Assembly: GCF_023630255.1 (NCBI RefSeq) | Contig: NZ_JALPRS010000001.1 | Location: forward strand, 558,001-622,000 | Direction: 5' to 3' | Length of the DNA: 64,000 nt | Source: Pontibacter deserti | Lineage (GTDB): Bacteria > Bacteroidota > Bacteroidia > Cytophagales > Hymenobacteraceae | Shown: positions 1-8,565 of the stretch, piece by piece | How positions within the stretch are numbered: position 1 is the stretch's first letter | Layout: each line of letters starts with the position of its first letter | Notes under the pieces: generated by a model | Database searches by the model: none | What the model was told of the DNA's origin: nothing | What the model saw: the letters and a program-made list of their open reading frames with translations, nothing else | Program-made: the position numbers and the translations under genes

Positions 1-203
1 TACATACCAGCCTGATTATACTTTCAAAGTATCTATACTTCCTGAAATAACTATTTGCGCTTCTATCCCGCATACTTTTATGGATAGTTGGTACTTCACA
101 CGCAGCTAATATTTGTAAAATACAACTCATAGTTGACAGTAATATTAAATATGTTGTATATTTATCAGCATCAAGCGAATGCTTTAACTGAGCGCAATCA
201 ACT

Positions 204-563
204 ATGAGAATCAAGGCTACTACCAACCAGGTTGATGAATACATAGGAAAACTGAGTCAGGAAAAGATACATCTGGCACAGGAAATACGTCGTATTATTC
301 ATTCATCAGTAGCACACCTGGAAGAATGTGTACGCTGGGATTATCCTTGTTACTTCTTTTACGGCCCTGTGTGCTATTTTGCATCCTCCCGAAGCGGTAT
401 TCATTTCGGCTTCTTCAGAGGGAAAGAGCTTTCTGATCCGGCCCGCAGGTTAGTTAGCCGTAACGGCCAACATCTGCACATCAAGATCCGCACCTTAGAC
501 GACATTGACGAAACTTACTTTGTAGAGTTGATCAAAGAAGCTGTGTTGCTTAACCAGAATTAG
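204..563 (+). CDS. DUF1801 (YdhG-like) domain protein
   Basis: A 119-residue soluble protein that resembles the DUF1801/YdhG family, small alpha-beta proteins of unknown biochemical role that are common in Bacteroidota. The N-terminal half reads as helix (residues 5-35, with LAQEIRRIIHSS), followed by a conserved-looking VRWDYPCYFF strand near residue 43 and a GIHFGFFRGKEL segment near 65; these W-x-Y-P and G-F-F-x-G-x-x-L patterns are what suggest the family. There is no signal peptide or membrane segment. It stands alone and its stop codon overlaps the last four bases of the convergent exporter gene. Function unknown; the family call is by recognition only. Confidence 0.75.
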   Translation: MRIKATTNQVDEYIGKLSQEKIHLAQEIRRIIHSSVAHLEECVRWDYPCYFFYGPVCYFASSRSGIHFGFFRGKELSDPARRLVSRNGQHLHIKIRTLDDIDETYFVELIKEAVLLNQN

Positions 564-1471
564 GGGTTGGTGCAGGCTTCGTGCTCGCAGGCATAGCCGG
601 GTACTTCCAGTTCTACTGTTACATGCTGCACTGCCAGGTCAGCCATCATTTCCCGTATTTGTTGCTTTATTTTTTCTGTTTCCTGCAAGGGCAGGTTTTC
701 AGCTATTACGGCATGCAGTGTCAGCACATTGTAGGTGCCATCCATTGTCCAGATGTGCAGGTCGTGGATGGACTGTACATCCGGCAGAGCTAGTATGCGT
801 TGCTGTACTTCATCCAGATTAATGTGCGGGGGAGTGCCCTGTAATAATATCTTCAGGCTCTGGCGAAGGTTCTTAACCACGTTATACAATACAAACAGCG
901 TAATGCCAACAGAAAGCAGCGGGTCTATGAAAGGCCAGTTAAAAAAATAAAGTATAACACCACCAACCAGAACGGCAATCCAACCTAAAACATCTTCCAG
1001 CAGGTGCAAGCGCACGACGCGTTCGTTTATTGAGTTTTCTCCTTTTAAACGAAGCACGGCTGCACCATTTACAAGTATACCCAACACCGCAAAGCCAATC
1101 ATGCCGGCAGCATTTACAGGTTCCGGATTCCAGATGCGTGGTATAGCTTCAGAAAGTATAATAAAAGACCCAACCAGAAGTATAACGGAGTTAACAACTG
1201 CACCCAATAAGGAAAAACGCTTGTACCCGTAAGAGAAATTGCGATCGCTGCCTTTTTTAGAGAGCTTTTCGAAGTACCAGGCCAGCCCCAGTGAGAGCGA
1301 ATCGCCAAGGTCGTGCAGGGCGTCTGACATAACAGCCACGCTGTTTATCCAGAAACCACCTACAAACTCCAGGATCGTAAAGCCCAGGTTCAGTAAAAAA
1401 GCTACTTTTATGTTGCTACCCCCATGGTGGTGATGCTGATGATCATGGGAATGCCCGTGGTTATGTGCCAT
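560..1471 (-). CDS. czcD: cation diffusion facilitator (Zn/Co/Cd exporter)
   Basis: An inner-membrane divalent-cation/proton antiporter of the CDF family, expected to export Zn, Co or Cd from the cytoplasm. The first 17 residues are His-rich (several HxH pairs), as in CzcD. Six transmembrane segments follow from about residue 22 to 205. The two metal-site motifs of the family are visible as HxxxD: HDLGD in TM2 and HLLED in TM5. A cytoplasmic C-terminal domain of about 90 residues contains the HDLHIWTMDG pattern typical of CDF dimerisation domains. At 303 residues it has the usual length. It is transcribed alone and converges on the upstream DUF1801 gene with a 4-base overlap. Exact metal not deducible. 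Confidence 0.92.
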   Translation of the reverse strand: MAHNHGHSHDHQHHHHGGSNIKVAFLLNLGFTILEFVGGFWINSVAVMSDALHDLGDSLSLGLAWYFEKLSKKGSDRNFSYGYKRFSLLGAVVNSVILLVGSFIILSEAIPRIWNPEPVNAAGMIGFAVLGILVNGAAVLRLKGENSINERVVRLHLLEDVLGWIAVLVGGVILYFFNWPFIDPLLSVGITLFVLYNVVKNLRQSLKILLQGTPPHINLDEVQQRILALPDVQSIHDLHIWTMDGTYNVLTLHAVIAENLPLQETEKIKQQIREMMADLAVQHVTVELEVPGYACEHEACTNP

Positions 1472-1511
1472 AGTATAAAAACGTTGCCATCAGGTTTTAG
1501 ATATTTGCGAT

Positions 1512-1519
1512 TAACTTTG
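1512..1519 (+). promoter_or_regulatory. possible -7 promoter box (TAnnTTTG)
   Basis: TAACTTTG matches the Bacteroidota sigma-A -7 consensus TAnnTTTG. A TTG at 1484-1486 could be the -33 element, although the spacing is a few bases long. It would give a leader of about 70 nt for the response regulator at 1596. Confidence 0.4.
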
Positions 1520-1595
1520 CAACTCATAATCTGTTAATCCAAAAAACATTTGGCTGCATTTTAATTGTTAAGATAGTAAAAGAACTAAAACCAGC

Positions 1596-2279
1596 ATGAA
1601 GGTACTGTTAATTGAGGATGAACCCAAAGTGGCTTCTTTTATAAAAAAAGGGCTTGAAGAACAGGCTTTTGAAGTAGACCAGGCATACGATGGTACCTTC
1701 GGGATTAAGCTGGCGTTGCAGAACGAATACGACATCATCATCCTGGATATCATACTGCCGCACATGAACGGGCTGGAAGTATGCCGTGAGATCAGGAAGC
1801 ATAGCACATCTGTATCTATACTTATGCTTACCGCACTGGGCACCACCGATGATAAGATAACAGGCCTGGATGCAGGAGCAGACGACTACCTTACCAAGCC
1901 ATTTGAGTTTAAAGAATTGCTGGCCCGCATACGTGCCTTAACCCGCCGTACCACCGAAAGTACCACCGGAGAGAAGCTAACTATTGCCGACCTGGAGATG
2001 GATGTAGTAAAGAAAACAGTGACCAGAAGCGGCAAACCTGTAAACCTTACAGCCCGCGAATTCGCCTTACTTTATTACCTGCTGCGCAACAAAGAGCGCG
2101 TGGTATCGCGGGTAGATATAACCGAACAGGTATGGGAAACTTCGTTCGATACGGGCAGCAATGTAATAGATGTATACATCAACTTTCTCAGGAAGAAGAT
2201 AGATAAAGATCATTCGTCTAAACTGATTCATACGTTGGTGGGCATGGGCTATGTACTGAAAGAGCAGAAAGAGGTATGA
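1596..2279 (+). CDS. OmpR/PhoB-family response regulator
   Basis: A two-component response regulator of 227 residues. The receiver domain (residues 1-115) has the acidic pair E7/D8, phosphoacceptor D51 in IIILDIILPHMNG, the LTA segment near 80 and the KPF lysine near 101. The C-terminal winged helix (about 128-222) has the NLTAREFALLYYLLRN and VIDVYINFLRKKID patterns of the OmpR/PhoB group, closest in style to CusR/ArlR. The stop overlaps the start of the kinase gene (ATGA), so the two are translationally coupled. Four 11-bp direct repeats lie just past the kinase gene, upstream of the SulP/carbonic anhydrase operon, which makes that operon the likely target (inference). Confidence 0.93.
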   Translation: MKVLLIEDEPKVASFIKKGLEEQAFEVDQAYDGTFGIKLALQNEYDIIILDIILPHMNGLEVCREIRKHSTSVSILMLTALGTTDDKITGLDAGADDYLTKPFEFKELLARIRALTRRTTESTTGEKLTIADLEMDVVKKTVTRSGKPVNLTAREFALLYYLLRNKERVVSRVDITEQVWETSFDTGSNVIDVYINFLRKKIDKDHSSKLIHTLVGMGYVLKEQKEV

Positions 2280-3667
2280 AGATAAGGAACAGGCTTACGC
2301 TGCAGTTCGCCGGAATATTTACGCTTATTCTTGTTTTGTTTTCGCTGGTAATCTACTACTTCACATCTATTTACCGGCAGGAAGATTTTTATGACCGGAT
2401 TCTGCAACGTGCAAAAGTGGTTTCTGCTTACGTATTTGATGCAGATGAAGCAGATGCCCGTACCCGCCGCCTGAACCAGATCCGGTTTTACCAGGTGCTC
2501 CCTTACGAAGTTGTTAAAATTTATGACAGCCAGGGCAGACAAACCTTTACGGAAGGAAGAGGCAGGCTGGAAGTTGACAATGCACTGCTAACTAAAATAA
2601 GGCAGGAAAAAGAACTACATTATGAGCAGGGCGACCGCCAGGTAGTTGGTATAGTTTACCATGATAACCAGGGAGAATTTATTGTACTGGCATCTTCTAT
2701 TGACGCTTATAGTTTAAAAAAGCTGCAGCACCTAAAGGTTATACTTATAGTTGGTTTCCTGGGCTCCCTGATTGTTGTGCTGGTAGCGGGGTGGGTATTT
2801 GCTAAAGAAGCACTTCGCCCGATAACCAAAGTAGTAAGCGAGGTAGAAAAGATCACGGCATCGGACCTGCACATGCGCCTGAGCAACGCCGACGGAAAAG
2901 ATGAGCTATCCCATCTGGCGCAAACCTTTAATAAAATGCTGGAACGGCTTGAACTGGCTTTTGAGATGCAAAGCACCTTTGTTTCCAATGCATCGCATGA
3001 GTTGCGCACACCACTTACCACAATGATGGGAGAACTGGAAGTAGCTTTGATGAAGCCCCGTACGCCGGAAGAATATCAACGTGTGCTAAACTCCACACTA
3101 GAGGATGCCCGCTTACTAACAGAGCTTTCAAACGGGTTGCTGCAGATCGCGCAGGCAAGTATAGATTCATCTAAAATACAGCAGGTGTACCTGCGCTTTG
3201 ATGAGTTGGTTTGGATGGCCCGCGACCAGGTAGTAAAGCGCCAGCCCAATGCCCATATCGATATTGATTTTGCCGATTTCCCGGATGAAGAAGACCGACT
3301 GGTAGTGAAAGGAAATGAAGCACTGTTGCTGATAGCTATGGTAAATGTGATAGAGAATGCGATCAAATTCTCCCCGACAGGCAGAAGTGCAACCGTACGC
3401 ATAGTACTTAGCCGGAAAGATGTAAAGCTGGTTGTAACAGACCGTGGGTTAGGTATAACAGAAGAAGACCTGAAGCATGTGTTTGTTCCTTTTTTCAGGG
3501 CAGAGAACGTGCGTAACATAACAGGCCACGGCATTGGCTTGCCGCTTACCGAACGTATTCTGAAATTACACAACGGTAGTATAACTGTTCATTCGCAGAT
3601 AAACCAAGGCACAGAAGTTACTCTTACTCTGCCACAGGCATACGGCTTTATACCTGCCCGACCTTGA
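2276..3667 (+). CDS. sensor histidine kinase
   Basis: A membrane sensor kinase of 463 residues paired with the preceding regulator. TM1 covers about residues 10-30, an extracytoplasmic sensor of about 120 residues follows, and TM2 lies at about 153-175. A HAMP linker (about 177-230) leads to the HisKA domain with phosphoacceptor H241 in SNASHELRTPL. The ATPase domain shows the N box (NVIENAIKFSP), G1 (DRGLGI) and G2 (GHGIGLPL). The sensor domain gives no recognisable ligand family. The short, simple build is like ArlS/CusS. The location directly before sulP suggests a signal related to anions, bicarbonate or pH, but that is only inference. Confidence 0.93.
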   Translation: MKIRNRLTLQFAGIFTLILVLFSLVIYYFTSIYRQEDFYDRILQRAKVVSAYVFDADEADARTRRLNQIRFYQVLPYEVVKIYDSQGRQTFTEGRGRLEVDNALLTKIRQEKELHYEQGDRQVVGIVYHDNQGEFIVLASSIDAYSLKKLQHLKVILIVGFLGSLIVVLVAGWVFAKEALRPITKVVSEVEKITASDLHMRLSNADGKDELSHLAQTFNKMLERLELAFEMQSTFVSNASHELRTPLTTMMGELEVALMKPRTPEEYQRVLNSTLEDARLLTELSNGLLQIAQASIDSSKIQQVYLRFDELVWMARDQVVKRQPNAHIDIDFADFPDEEDRLVVKGNEALLLIAMVNVIENAIKFSPTGRSATVRIVLSRKDVKLVVTDRGLGITEEDLKHVFVPFFRAENVRNITGHGIGLPLTERILKLHNGSITVHSQINQGTEVTLTLPQAYGFIPARP

Positions 3668-3725
3668 TTTTAATCTCTTTTTAATCTCGTTTTAATTCCA
3701 CCTTAATATGGTAACTATACTTTTG
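3668..3725 (+). promoter_or_regulatory. four 11-bp direct repeats plus -7 box before sulP
   Basis: Four head-to-tail units in exact 11-bp phase: TTTTAATCTCT (3668-3678), TTTTAATCTCG (3679-3689), TTTTAATTCCA (3690-3700) and CCTTAATATGG (3701-3711), i.e. YTTAAT repeated with 5-bp gaps. This is the architecture of OmpR/PhoB-family binding sites (compare the PmrA and QseB boxes). A -7 match TACTTTTG lies at 3718-3725, so the array covers the -35 zone as expected for activation. The nearest candidate regulator is the one encoded at 1596-2279. Confidence 0.7.
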
Positions 3726-3811
3726 AGGCATTAGGTGAGAAAATCAACTTTTGCTCCTGCCCGGATCATATGGGAAGGGCAGGGGCAATTGTTGAATAAA
3801 GAGATTAAAAT

Positions 3812-5383
3812 ATGAAAGAAAGTATAAAGAGTCCTAATTACCTTGGCCATCTGAGTAAAGATATTCCAGCAGGATTAGTTGTTTTTTTTGTTGCGTTACC
3901 TCTATGCCTTGGTATATCCCTGGCTTCTGGTGCTCCGCTTATGTCCGGGCTTGTAACGGGTATAGTTGCCGGTGTACTGGTTTCGTGGTTAAGTGGTTCA
4001 CAGCTTGCAGTTAGCGGCCCTGCAGCAGGTCTTACTGTAATTGTACTGAACGGTATTGAGACCCTTGGATCTTTTGAGGCCTTTTTGCTGGCAGTGGTGA
4101 TCGCCGGTTTTCTGCAATTGATCCTGGGTTTCCTGAAAGCAGGTGTCATCGGGCTTTATTTTCCTTCCTCTGTTATTAAAGGAATGTTGGCCGCCATTGG
4201 CCTTATACTTATCCTGAAGCAGATTCCACACTTTTTAGGAGCTGATGATGATTTCTTTGGAGAGATGCAGTTTTTCCAGCCGGATGGCCGTACTACCTTT
4301 TCAGAGCTAGGGCATGCGTTCTCTAGTATTCAACTAGGCGCCATGATCATTGGTATCATCTCCCTGGCTATAATCCTGTTGTGGGATAATCCTAAAATAA
4401 AGAGCATTAAGATACTAAGCTTTATCCCGGGAGCACTGGTGGCTATTATTTTTGCAATTGTAATAAATGCCTTGTTCTCAGGCTTTGCTCCTGAGCTGAC
4501 GGTTACATCTTCGCACTTAGTTAGCATTCCAATACTGGGTAGCTTTAACGACCTTAGCACAGAGCTCCGTTTCCTGGACCTGGGTGCTCTTTCTAACCCG
4601 TCGCTATATATTGTAGCCTTTACTATTGCCATTGTAGCTAGTTTAGAAACATTGCTTAGTATTGAGGCAATAGATAAACTTGACCCGCACAAGCGCCGCA
4701 GCAATACTAACAGAGAGTTGAAGGCACAGGGTGTTGGTAACATGGTTGCAGGCTTGTTAGGTGGTTTACCTATGACGGCCGTAATTGTGCGTGGTTCTAC
4801 AAACGTTGCCTCAGGTGCTCAAACCAGGGTGTCGTCTTTTGTACATGGCGTGTTTCTGGCACTGTCGGTATTTCTGTTAGCTGGCCTGATGAACCGTATC
4901 CCGCTTTCAGCGCTTGCTGCAGTACTACTGGTAGTTGGTTTTAAACTTACGAAGCCGGCACTTTACAAGTCACAGTTAAAGCTTGGTCATGAGCAGTTTA
5001 TACCTTTCATTGTTACAATACTGGCTATTCTTTTCACAGACCTTCTGATTGGTATCTGCGTTGGTCTTGCTGTGGGTATTTTCTACATTCTGAAGGCAAA
5101 CTACAAATCGCCGTACTTCTTCCACAAAGAAGAACATAAAGACAAAGAGATCATCCGTATCAGGCTTAGCGAGCACGTTTCTTTCCTGAATAAGGCAAGT
5201 ATTATACTTACACTTGACCACTTGCCACAAAACAGCCATGTAATAATTGACGGTGAAAATTCAGAATACATTGATTATGATGTGCTGGAAGCAATTCAGG
5301 AATTTAAACAAACGGCTCACGAACGCAACATTAAAGTAGACCTGGTGAACATAAGTAATGTAGAAGTAATGGAGCTTCACTAA
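3812..5383 (+). CDS. SulP-family anion (probably bicarbonate) transporter
   Basis: An inner-membrane transporter of 523 residues in the SulP/SLC26 family. The N-terminal part shows the signature GLVVFFVALPLCLGISLASG, followed by about 11-14 hydrophobic segments up to residue 430, including ETLLSIEAIDKL and GGLPMTAVIVRGSTNVASGA, both typical of the family core. The C-terminal 90 residues form a short STAS-like domain (SFLNKASIILTLDHLP, then VIIDGENSEYIDYDVLEAI). Family members carry sulfate or bicarbonate; a carbonic anhydrase gene 43 bp downstream favours bicarbonate. The two genes form an operon with the repeat array and promoter at 3668-3725. Substrate is inferred from context only. Confidence 0.93.
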   Translation: MKESIKSPNYLGHLSKDIPAGLVVFFVALPLCLGISLASGAPLMSGLVTGIVAGVLVSWLSGSQLAVSGPAAGLTVIVLNGIETLGSFEAFLLAVVIAGFLQLILGFLKAGVIGLYFPSSVIKGMLAAIGLILILKQIPHFLGADDDFFGEMQFFQPDGRTTFSELGHAFSSIQLGAMIIGIISLAIILLWDNPKIKSIKILSFIPGALVAIIFAIVINALFSGFAPELTVTSSHLVSIPILGSFNDLSTELRFLDLGALSNPSLYIVAFTIAIVASLETLLSIEAIDKLDPHKRRSNTNRELKAQGVGNMVAGLLGGLPMTAVIVRGSTNVASGAQTRVSSFVHGVFLALSVFLLAGLMNRIPLSALAAVLLVVGFKLTKPALYKSQLKLGHEQFIPFIVTILAILFTDLLIGICVGLAVGIFYILKANYKSPYFFHKEEHKDKEIIRIRLSEHVSFLNKASIILTLDHLPQNSHVIIDGENSEYIDYDVLEAIQEFKQTAHERNIKVDLVNISNVEVMELH

Positions 5384-5426
5384 TCAATAAATTAAAATAA
5401 TCTGTTTAACTGACATCTAAACGTAT

Positions 5427-6065
5427 ATGGAAAAAATATTTGAGAACAATCAGAAATGGGTTGCTGAGAAGCTAGCCCAGGACAGTGAATACTTTGTTAA
5501 ACTGGCTCAAGGACAACAGCCACGTTACCTGTTTATTGGCTGTGCAGACAGCCGTGTGCCTGCAGGCGAAATTACCGGCACAGGACCAGGCGAATTATTT
5601 GTGCACCGCAACATTGCTAACATGGTAGTTCATACAGACATGAACATGCTGTCGGTGTTACAGTATGCTGTGGAAGTACTGAAGGTTAAAGATATTATAG
5701 TTTGCGGGCACTATGGCTGCGGCGGTGTGGCTGCGGCTGCCAGTAACAAGCAGTTCGGTCTGATAGACAACTGGCTTCGTAACATCAAAGATGTAATACG
5801 CCTGCACGAAGATGAGATTTTGAGTGTCTCTGATGAGGATGCACGCCTGCGCCGGCTGGTAGAACTGAACGTGATTGAGCAGGTGCACAATCTTTCAAAA
5901 ACATCTATCATCCAGAATGCCATGTTAACTGATAACCCTCCTAAGTTGCATGGTTTAGTATATGATATTAAAGAAGGTTTGCTGCGCGACCTGAAAGTAG
6001 ATATAAATACGTTTAAGCGTTACGAGCACATCTACAACACCATATTGGAAAATACGGAAAATTAA
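5427..6065 (+). CDS. can: beta-carbonic anhydrase
   Basis: Catalyses reversible hydration of CO2 to bicarbonate; cytoplasmic, zinc-dependent. The plant-type beta class is shown by zinc ligands C39, H95 and C98 (CGHYGCGG) and the catalytic D41/R43 dyad in IGCADSRVP. The 212-residue length is typical. It follows the SulP transporter by 43 bp in the same operon, the common SulP-CA pairing in which the enzyme interconverts the bicarbonate brought in. A bidirectional hairpin terminator closes the operon at 6120-6152. Assignment is secure; the symbol is by class. Confidence 0.95.
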   Translation: MEKIFENNQKWVAEKLAQDSEYFVKLAQGQQPRYLFIGCADSRVPAGEITGTGPGELFVHRNIANMVVHTDMNMLSVLQYAVEVLKVKDIIVCGHYGCGGVAAAASNKQFGLIDNWLRNIKDVIRLHEDEILSVSDEDARLRRLVELNVIEQVHNLSKTSIIQNAMLTDNPPKLHGLVYDIKEGLLRDLKVDINTFKRYEHIYNTILENTEN

Positions 6066-6119
6066 CCCTCCCCAAAATATAAAGTATAGATTGTGTTGTT
6101 TTGAATTATAGTGAACACG

Positions 6120-6152
6120 AAAAAAGCCTGGTAGTTTAACCAGGCTTTTTTG
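6120..6152. terminator. bidirectional hairpin terminator
   Basis: A 12-bp stem (6121-6132 with 6139-6150/1) and a 6-nt loop, flanked by an A run and a T run. It serves both the carbonic anhydrase operon (+) and the barrel gene (-). Confidence 0.85.
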
Positions 6153-6185
6153 TTGCTCTTAAGCTTATGCTGAAAATAATTTATG

Positions 6186-6800
6186 CTACTGAAACAGGTA
6201 ACTGAACATAAGCATGATAGAAGAGTTGCGGCGCTGGTCACCTGTAAAAGGACCTTCATCATCAATCTTCTTTAAACCGCCTGCATAGCGTAGTTCAAGA
6301 CCAAAACCATTACCGGCACGGTAACCAATATCGCCTACATAAGCAAAATCAACCTGATAGGGGTGATCTGTGATCTCAGTCTCTACGGTAGTGGTGGTAT
6401 TACCGGTAGCGGAGGTAACTTCACTGACGCGGCGACCTTTTGCAATAAAACTTACCTGCGGACCCAGATCAAAGAACAAGCCACCAGCAGACACATGCAG
6501 CAAAACCGGTACATCCACATAATTCAGGCGAAATTTATCTTCAGCTTTGGAGCCGTTACCAAGTGTAGTTTCCTGCTTAGCTCCTTTAGAAGTATAAAGT
6601 GTTTCCACCTGAATACCTATCAGATCCGTGATGTGATTTTGTAATATCAAGCCGGCAGTATAGCCTAATCTGTAATCGTAGTTTTTAGCATCATCGCCTT
6701 TAAAGTTGTTGTAAGTAGCCCCGGCTTTTATACCTAATTGCTGGGCAAACCCGGTTGTTGCTAATAAGACTAATGATAACAGTAGAATCGTTTTCTTCAT
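6186..6800 (-). CDS. outer-membrane beta-barrel protein (PorT-like)
   Basis: A 204-residue protein with a signal peptide (MKKTILLLSLVLLATTGFAQ, cut after residue 19-20) and then a PorT/OMP_b-brl_2-type sequence: QLGIKAGATYNNFKG at the start of the mature chain, alternating hydrophobic strands, and a final strand ending in FSYLFQ. This family forms small 8-stranded barrels in Bacteroidota outer membranes, mostly of unknown role. It is monocistronic between two hairpin terminators. Confidence 0.82.
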   Translation of the reverse strand: MKKTILLLSLVLLATTGFAQQLGIKAGATYNNFKGDDAKNYDYRLGYTAGLILQNHITDLIGIQVETLYTSKGAKQETTLGNGSKAEDKFRLNYVDVPVLLHVSAGGLFFDLGPQVSFIAKGRRVSEVTSATGNTTTTVETEITDHPYQVDFAYVGDIGYRAGNGFGLELRYAGGLKKIDDEGPFTGDQRRNSSIMLMFSYLFQ

Positions 6801-6871
6801 AATTTAATTTTAATTGGTAACAGTTATAGTTCTTGAATATTGTAAAATTTAAGGGTGGCAAAAGTGCAAAT

Positions 6872-6907
6872 AAAAAAGCCCCGCTGCAACCAGCGAGGCT
6901 TTTTTGT
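6872..6907 (-). terminator. hairpin terminator of the Gly/Ser/Tyr-rich protein gene
   Basis: A 15-bp stem with a single C-A mismatch around loop CAAC, flanked by A6 and T6. It lies about 70 bp past the stop codon of the gene at 6978-8087. Confidence 0.8.
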
Positions 6908-6977
6908 GGAGTTTCATCCACTATTCAGATGTAGGAATTACCATTGGTACCCGTAAAAACGGGACTTGTCGGTAATG

Positions 6978-8087
6978 CTACCACTCGTAGTCTCTGCGTG
7001 ATGATGAACCATAAGAGTATGGAGGTCCGCTGTAAGAACCGGAAGAGTAAGATGATGAACTACCGGAGCGGTTATAGTCTGAATCGTGTTCACGATCCCG
7101 CATCTCATCCATTCTTCTTCTGCGTTCTGCTTCTTCATCACCGAACCATGATCTTATTTCATCACCGGCACGGTCAAAGAATCCACGGTCCTCATGGCCT
7201 TCGCGGTCTCTGTCATAGCTGCGTGAAGAATATCTGTCTCTGTCGTAATCGCTGGAGTAACGGTCTCTGTCGTAGCTGCCGCTGCCATAGCTGCTTGATC
7301 CATAGCCGCCAGTGCTGCCATAGCCTGATGATCCCATTCCTGAGCTATAACCAGATCCCATACCTGAACCGTATTGTGTGCTTCTGCCGTAGCTGCCAGA
7401 GCCAGAACTACCTGATCCGTAACCAGAACTACCTGATCCGTAACCAGTGTTGCCAGAGCCAGAGCCATAACCTGATGATCCCATTCCAGAACCATAGCTA
7501 GATGATCCGTAACCGGAAGTTCCATAGCTAGAACCTGTGCTTCCTGAACCATAACGGCTGCCAGAGCCATAGCCAGAAGATGAACCATAGCCACCGCCAT
7601 AGCTGCTTCTGCTTCTGTTGTCATCATCGTCTGTCATGCGATCCCATGCATTAGATACACGGCTCTTAGTGCGGTCCCAGGCATTCTCTATTCTATCACC
7701 GGCACGATCCCAGGTATCACGGCCACTGCGGTCGTAGTCGCTGCTATAACGTGATCCTGAAGTTCCTCTGCCATAACTTGATGAGCCGTAGCCAGAAGAT
7801 CCGTATCCTGAAGTTGATCCATATCCTGAAGAAGACCCATATCCTGATGAGCCATAGCTGCTGCCAGTCATGCCTGCAGAACGTCCGTAAGTAGAACCGC
7901 TGCCATAGCCTGAACCGGCACTATAATCACGACCTGATCCGAAGCCAGAACCTGAACCAGTTCTGGTGCCATAGTCGCTGCTTCTGTTTGTTAAGTTATC
8001 GGAATAATAATTTCTTGCCGACCCTCTTGATTCTGATCTGTTGTTGTCATTGTACGGGTTGTAGCCCGAGTTTTCATAGCTTCTCAT
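6978..8087 (-). CDS. Gly/Ser/Tyr-rich low-complexity protein with FDRAGD/SWFGD helices
   Basis: A 369-residue soluble protein of unknown function without a signal peptide. Residues about 38-115 and 161-272 consist of degenerate GYGSS, SYGSG and SSGYGS units. They are separated by a charged, helix-like stretch at 124-152 (WDRAGDRIENAWDR, then SRVSNAWDRM). After YDRDRYSS repeats at 272-292 a second related helix occurs at 304-333 (FDRAGDEIRSWFGDEEAE, then an Arg run). The tail 336-369 is again Ser/Tyr-rich. The two [WF]DRAGDxI segments look like copies of one motif. The Tyr-spaced composition recalls phase-separating eukaryotic FET-protein domains, an analogy and not homology. A 185-residue open frame on the other strand is a by-product of the repeats. 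Confidence 0.85.
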   Translation of the reverse strand: MRSYENSGYNPYNDNNRSESRGSARNYYSDNLTNRSSDYGTRTGSGSGFGSGRDYSAGSGYGSGSTYGRSAGMTGSSYGSSGYGSSSGYGSTSGYGSSGYGSSSYGRGTSGSRYSSDYDRSGRDTWDRAGDRIENAWDRTKSRVSNAWDRMTDDDDNRSRSSYGGGYGSSSGYGSGSRYGSGSTGSSYGTSGYGSSSYGSGMGSSGYGSGSGNTGYGSGSSGYGSGSSGSGSYGRSTQYGSGMGSGYSSGMGSSGYGSTGGYGSSSYGSGSYDRDRYSSDYDRDRYSSRSYDRDREGHEDRGFFDRAGDEIRSWFGDEEAERRRRMDEMRDREHDSDYNRSGSSSSYSSGSYSGPPYSYGSSSRRDYEW

Positions 8088-8565
8088 AGATTATTTGGGT
8101 TTACAGTTATAAAAATTATACTTAACTAAATGTGTCACTGCTATATACTGCGACGTGTTTTTTTACGATTCATCTTGCATTTAGTTATTAGCTTCAAACT
8201 AGTATACTTACTTAGTACCTCGTATAGAATTAAGATTTTCAGGGAATAGTCAGGCCTGTTATACCTCTGGCCAATTAATAACTTAAGGTTATTTTTTAGG
8301 CGCATACTAAACTCCGTCCAATCCTGAACGGAATAAAGCAGGGGCAGCTGTTATACTATTGAAAGTATTGTTTGCCTGTAGGATTAATTAAATAATCTGA
8401 TTGTATTTGTGCTGTTTTGTTAAAATTTGTCTGGTTAGTGATTTGATTGAATATAAATGCTTTGTACTTTGGTGCGCATTTAAAAAAGTTATAACTGACT
8501 GAACTATTAAATAGTACTTTTTAGTTGTAGCTCAATTAAATAGATATCTTTTAGCCAAACATATT
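8088..8565. other. 478-bp intergenic region, divergent promoters expected
   Basis: No open frame, RNA gene or clear repeat is visible. It separates the divergent low-complexity protein and lipoprotein genes and must hold both promoters. No convincing TAnnTTTG box with a TTG partner was found on either strand. AT-rich overall. Confidence 0.5.

Noticed and set aside
1-203. Possible gene fragment at the left edge
   Set aside because: No open frame with recognisable content reaches the edge; region is AT-rich and probably a promoter.
6944-7501. 185-codon open frame opposite the Gly/Ser/Tyr-rich gene
   Set aside because: It follows the repeat units of the real gene in another frame (Cys/His/Arg-rich nonsense) and has no plausible start or neighbours.
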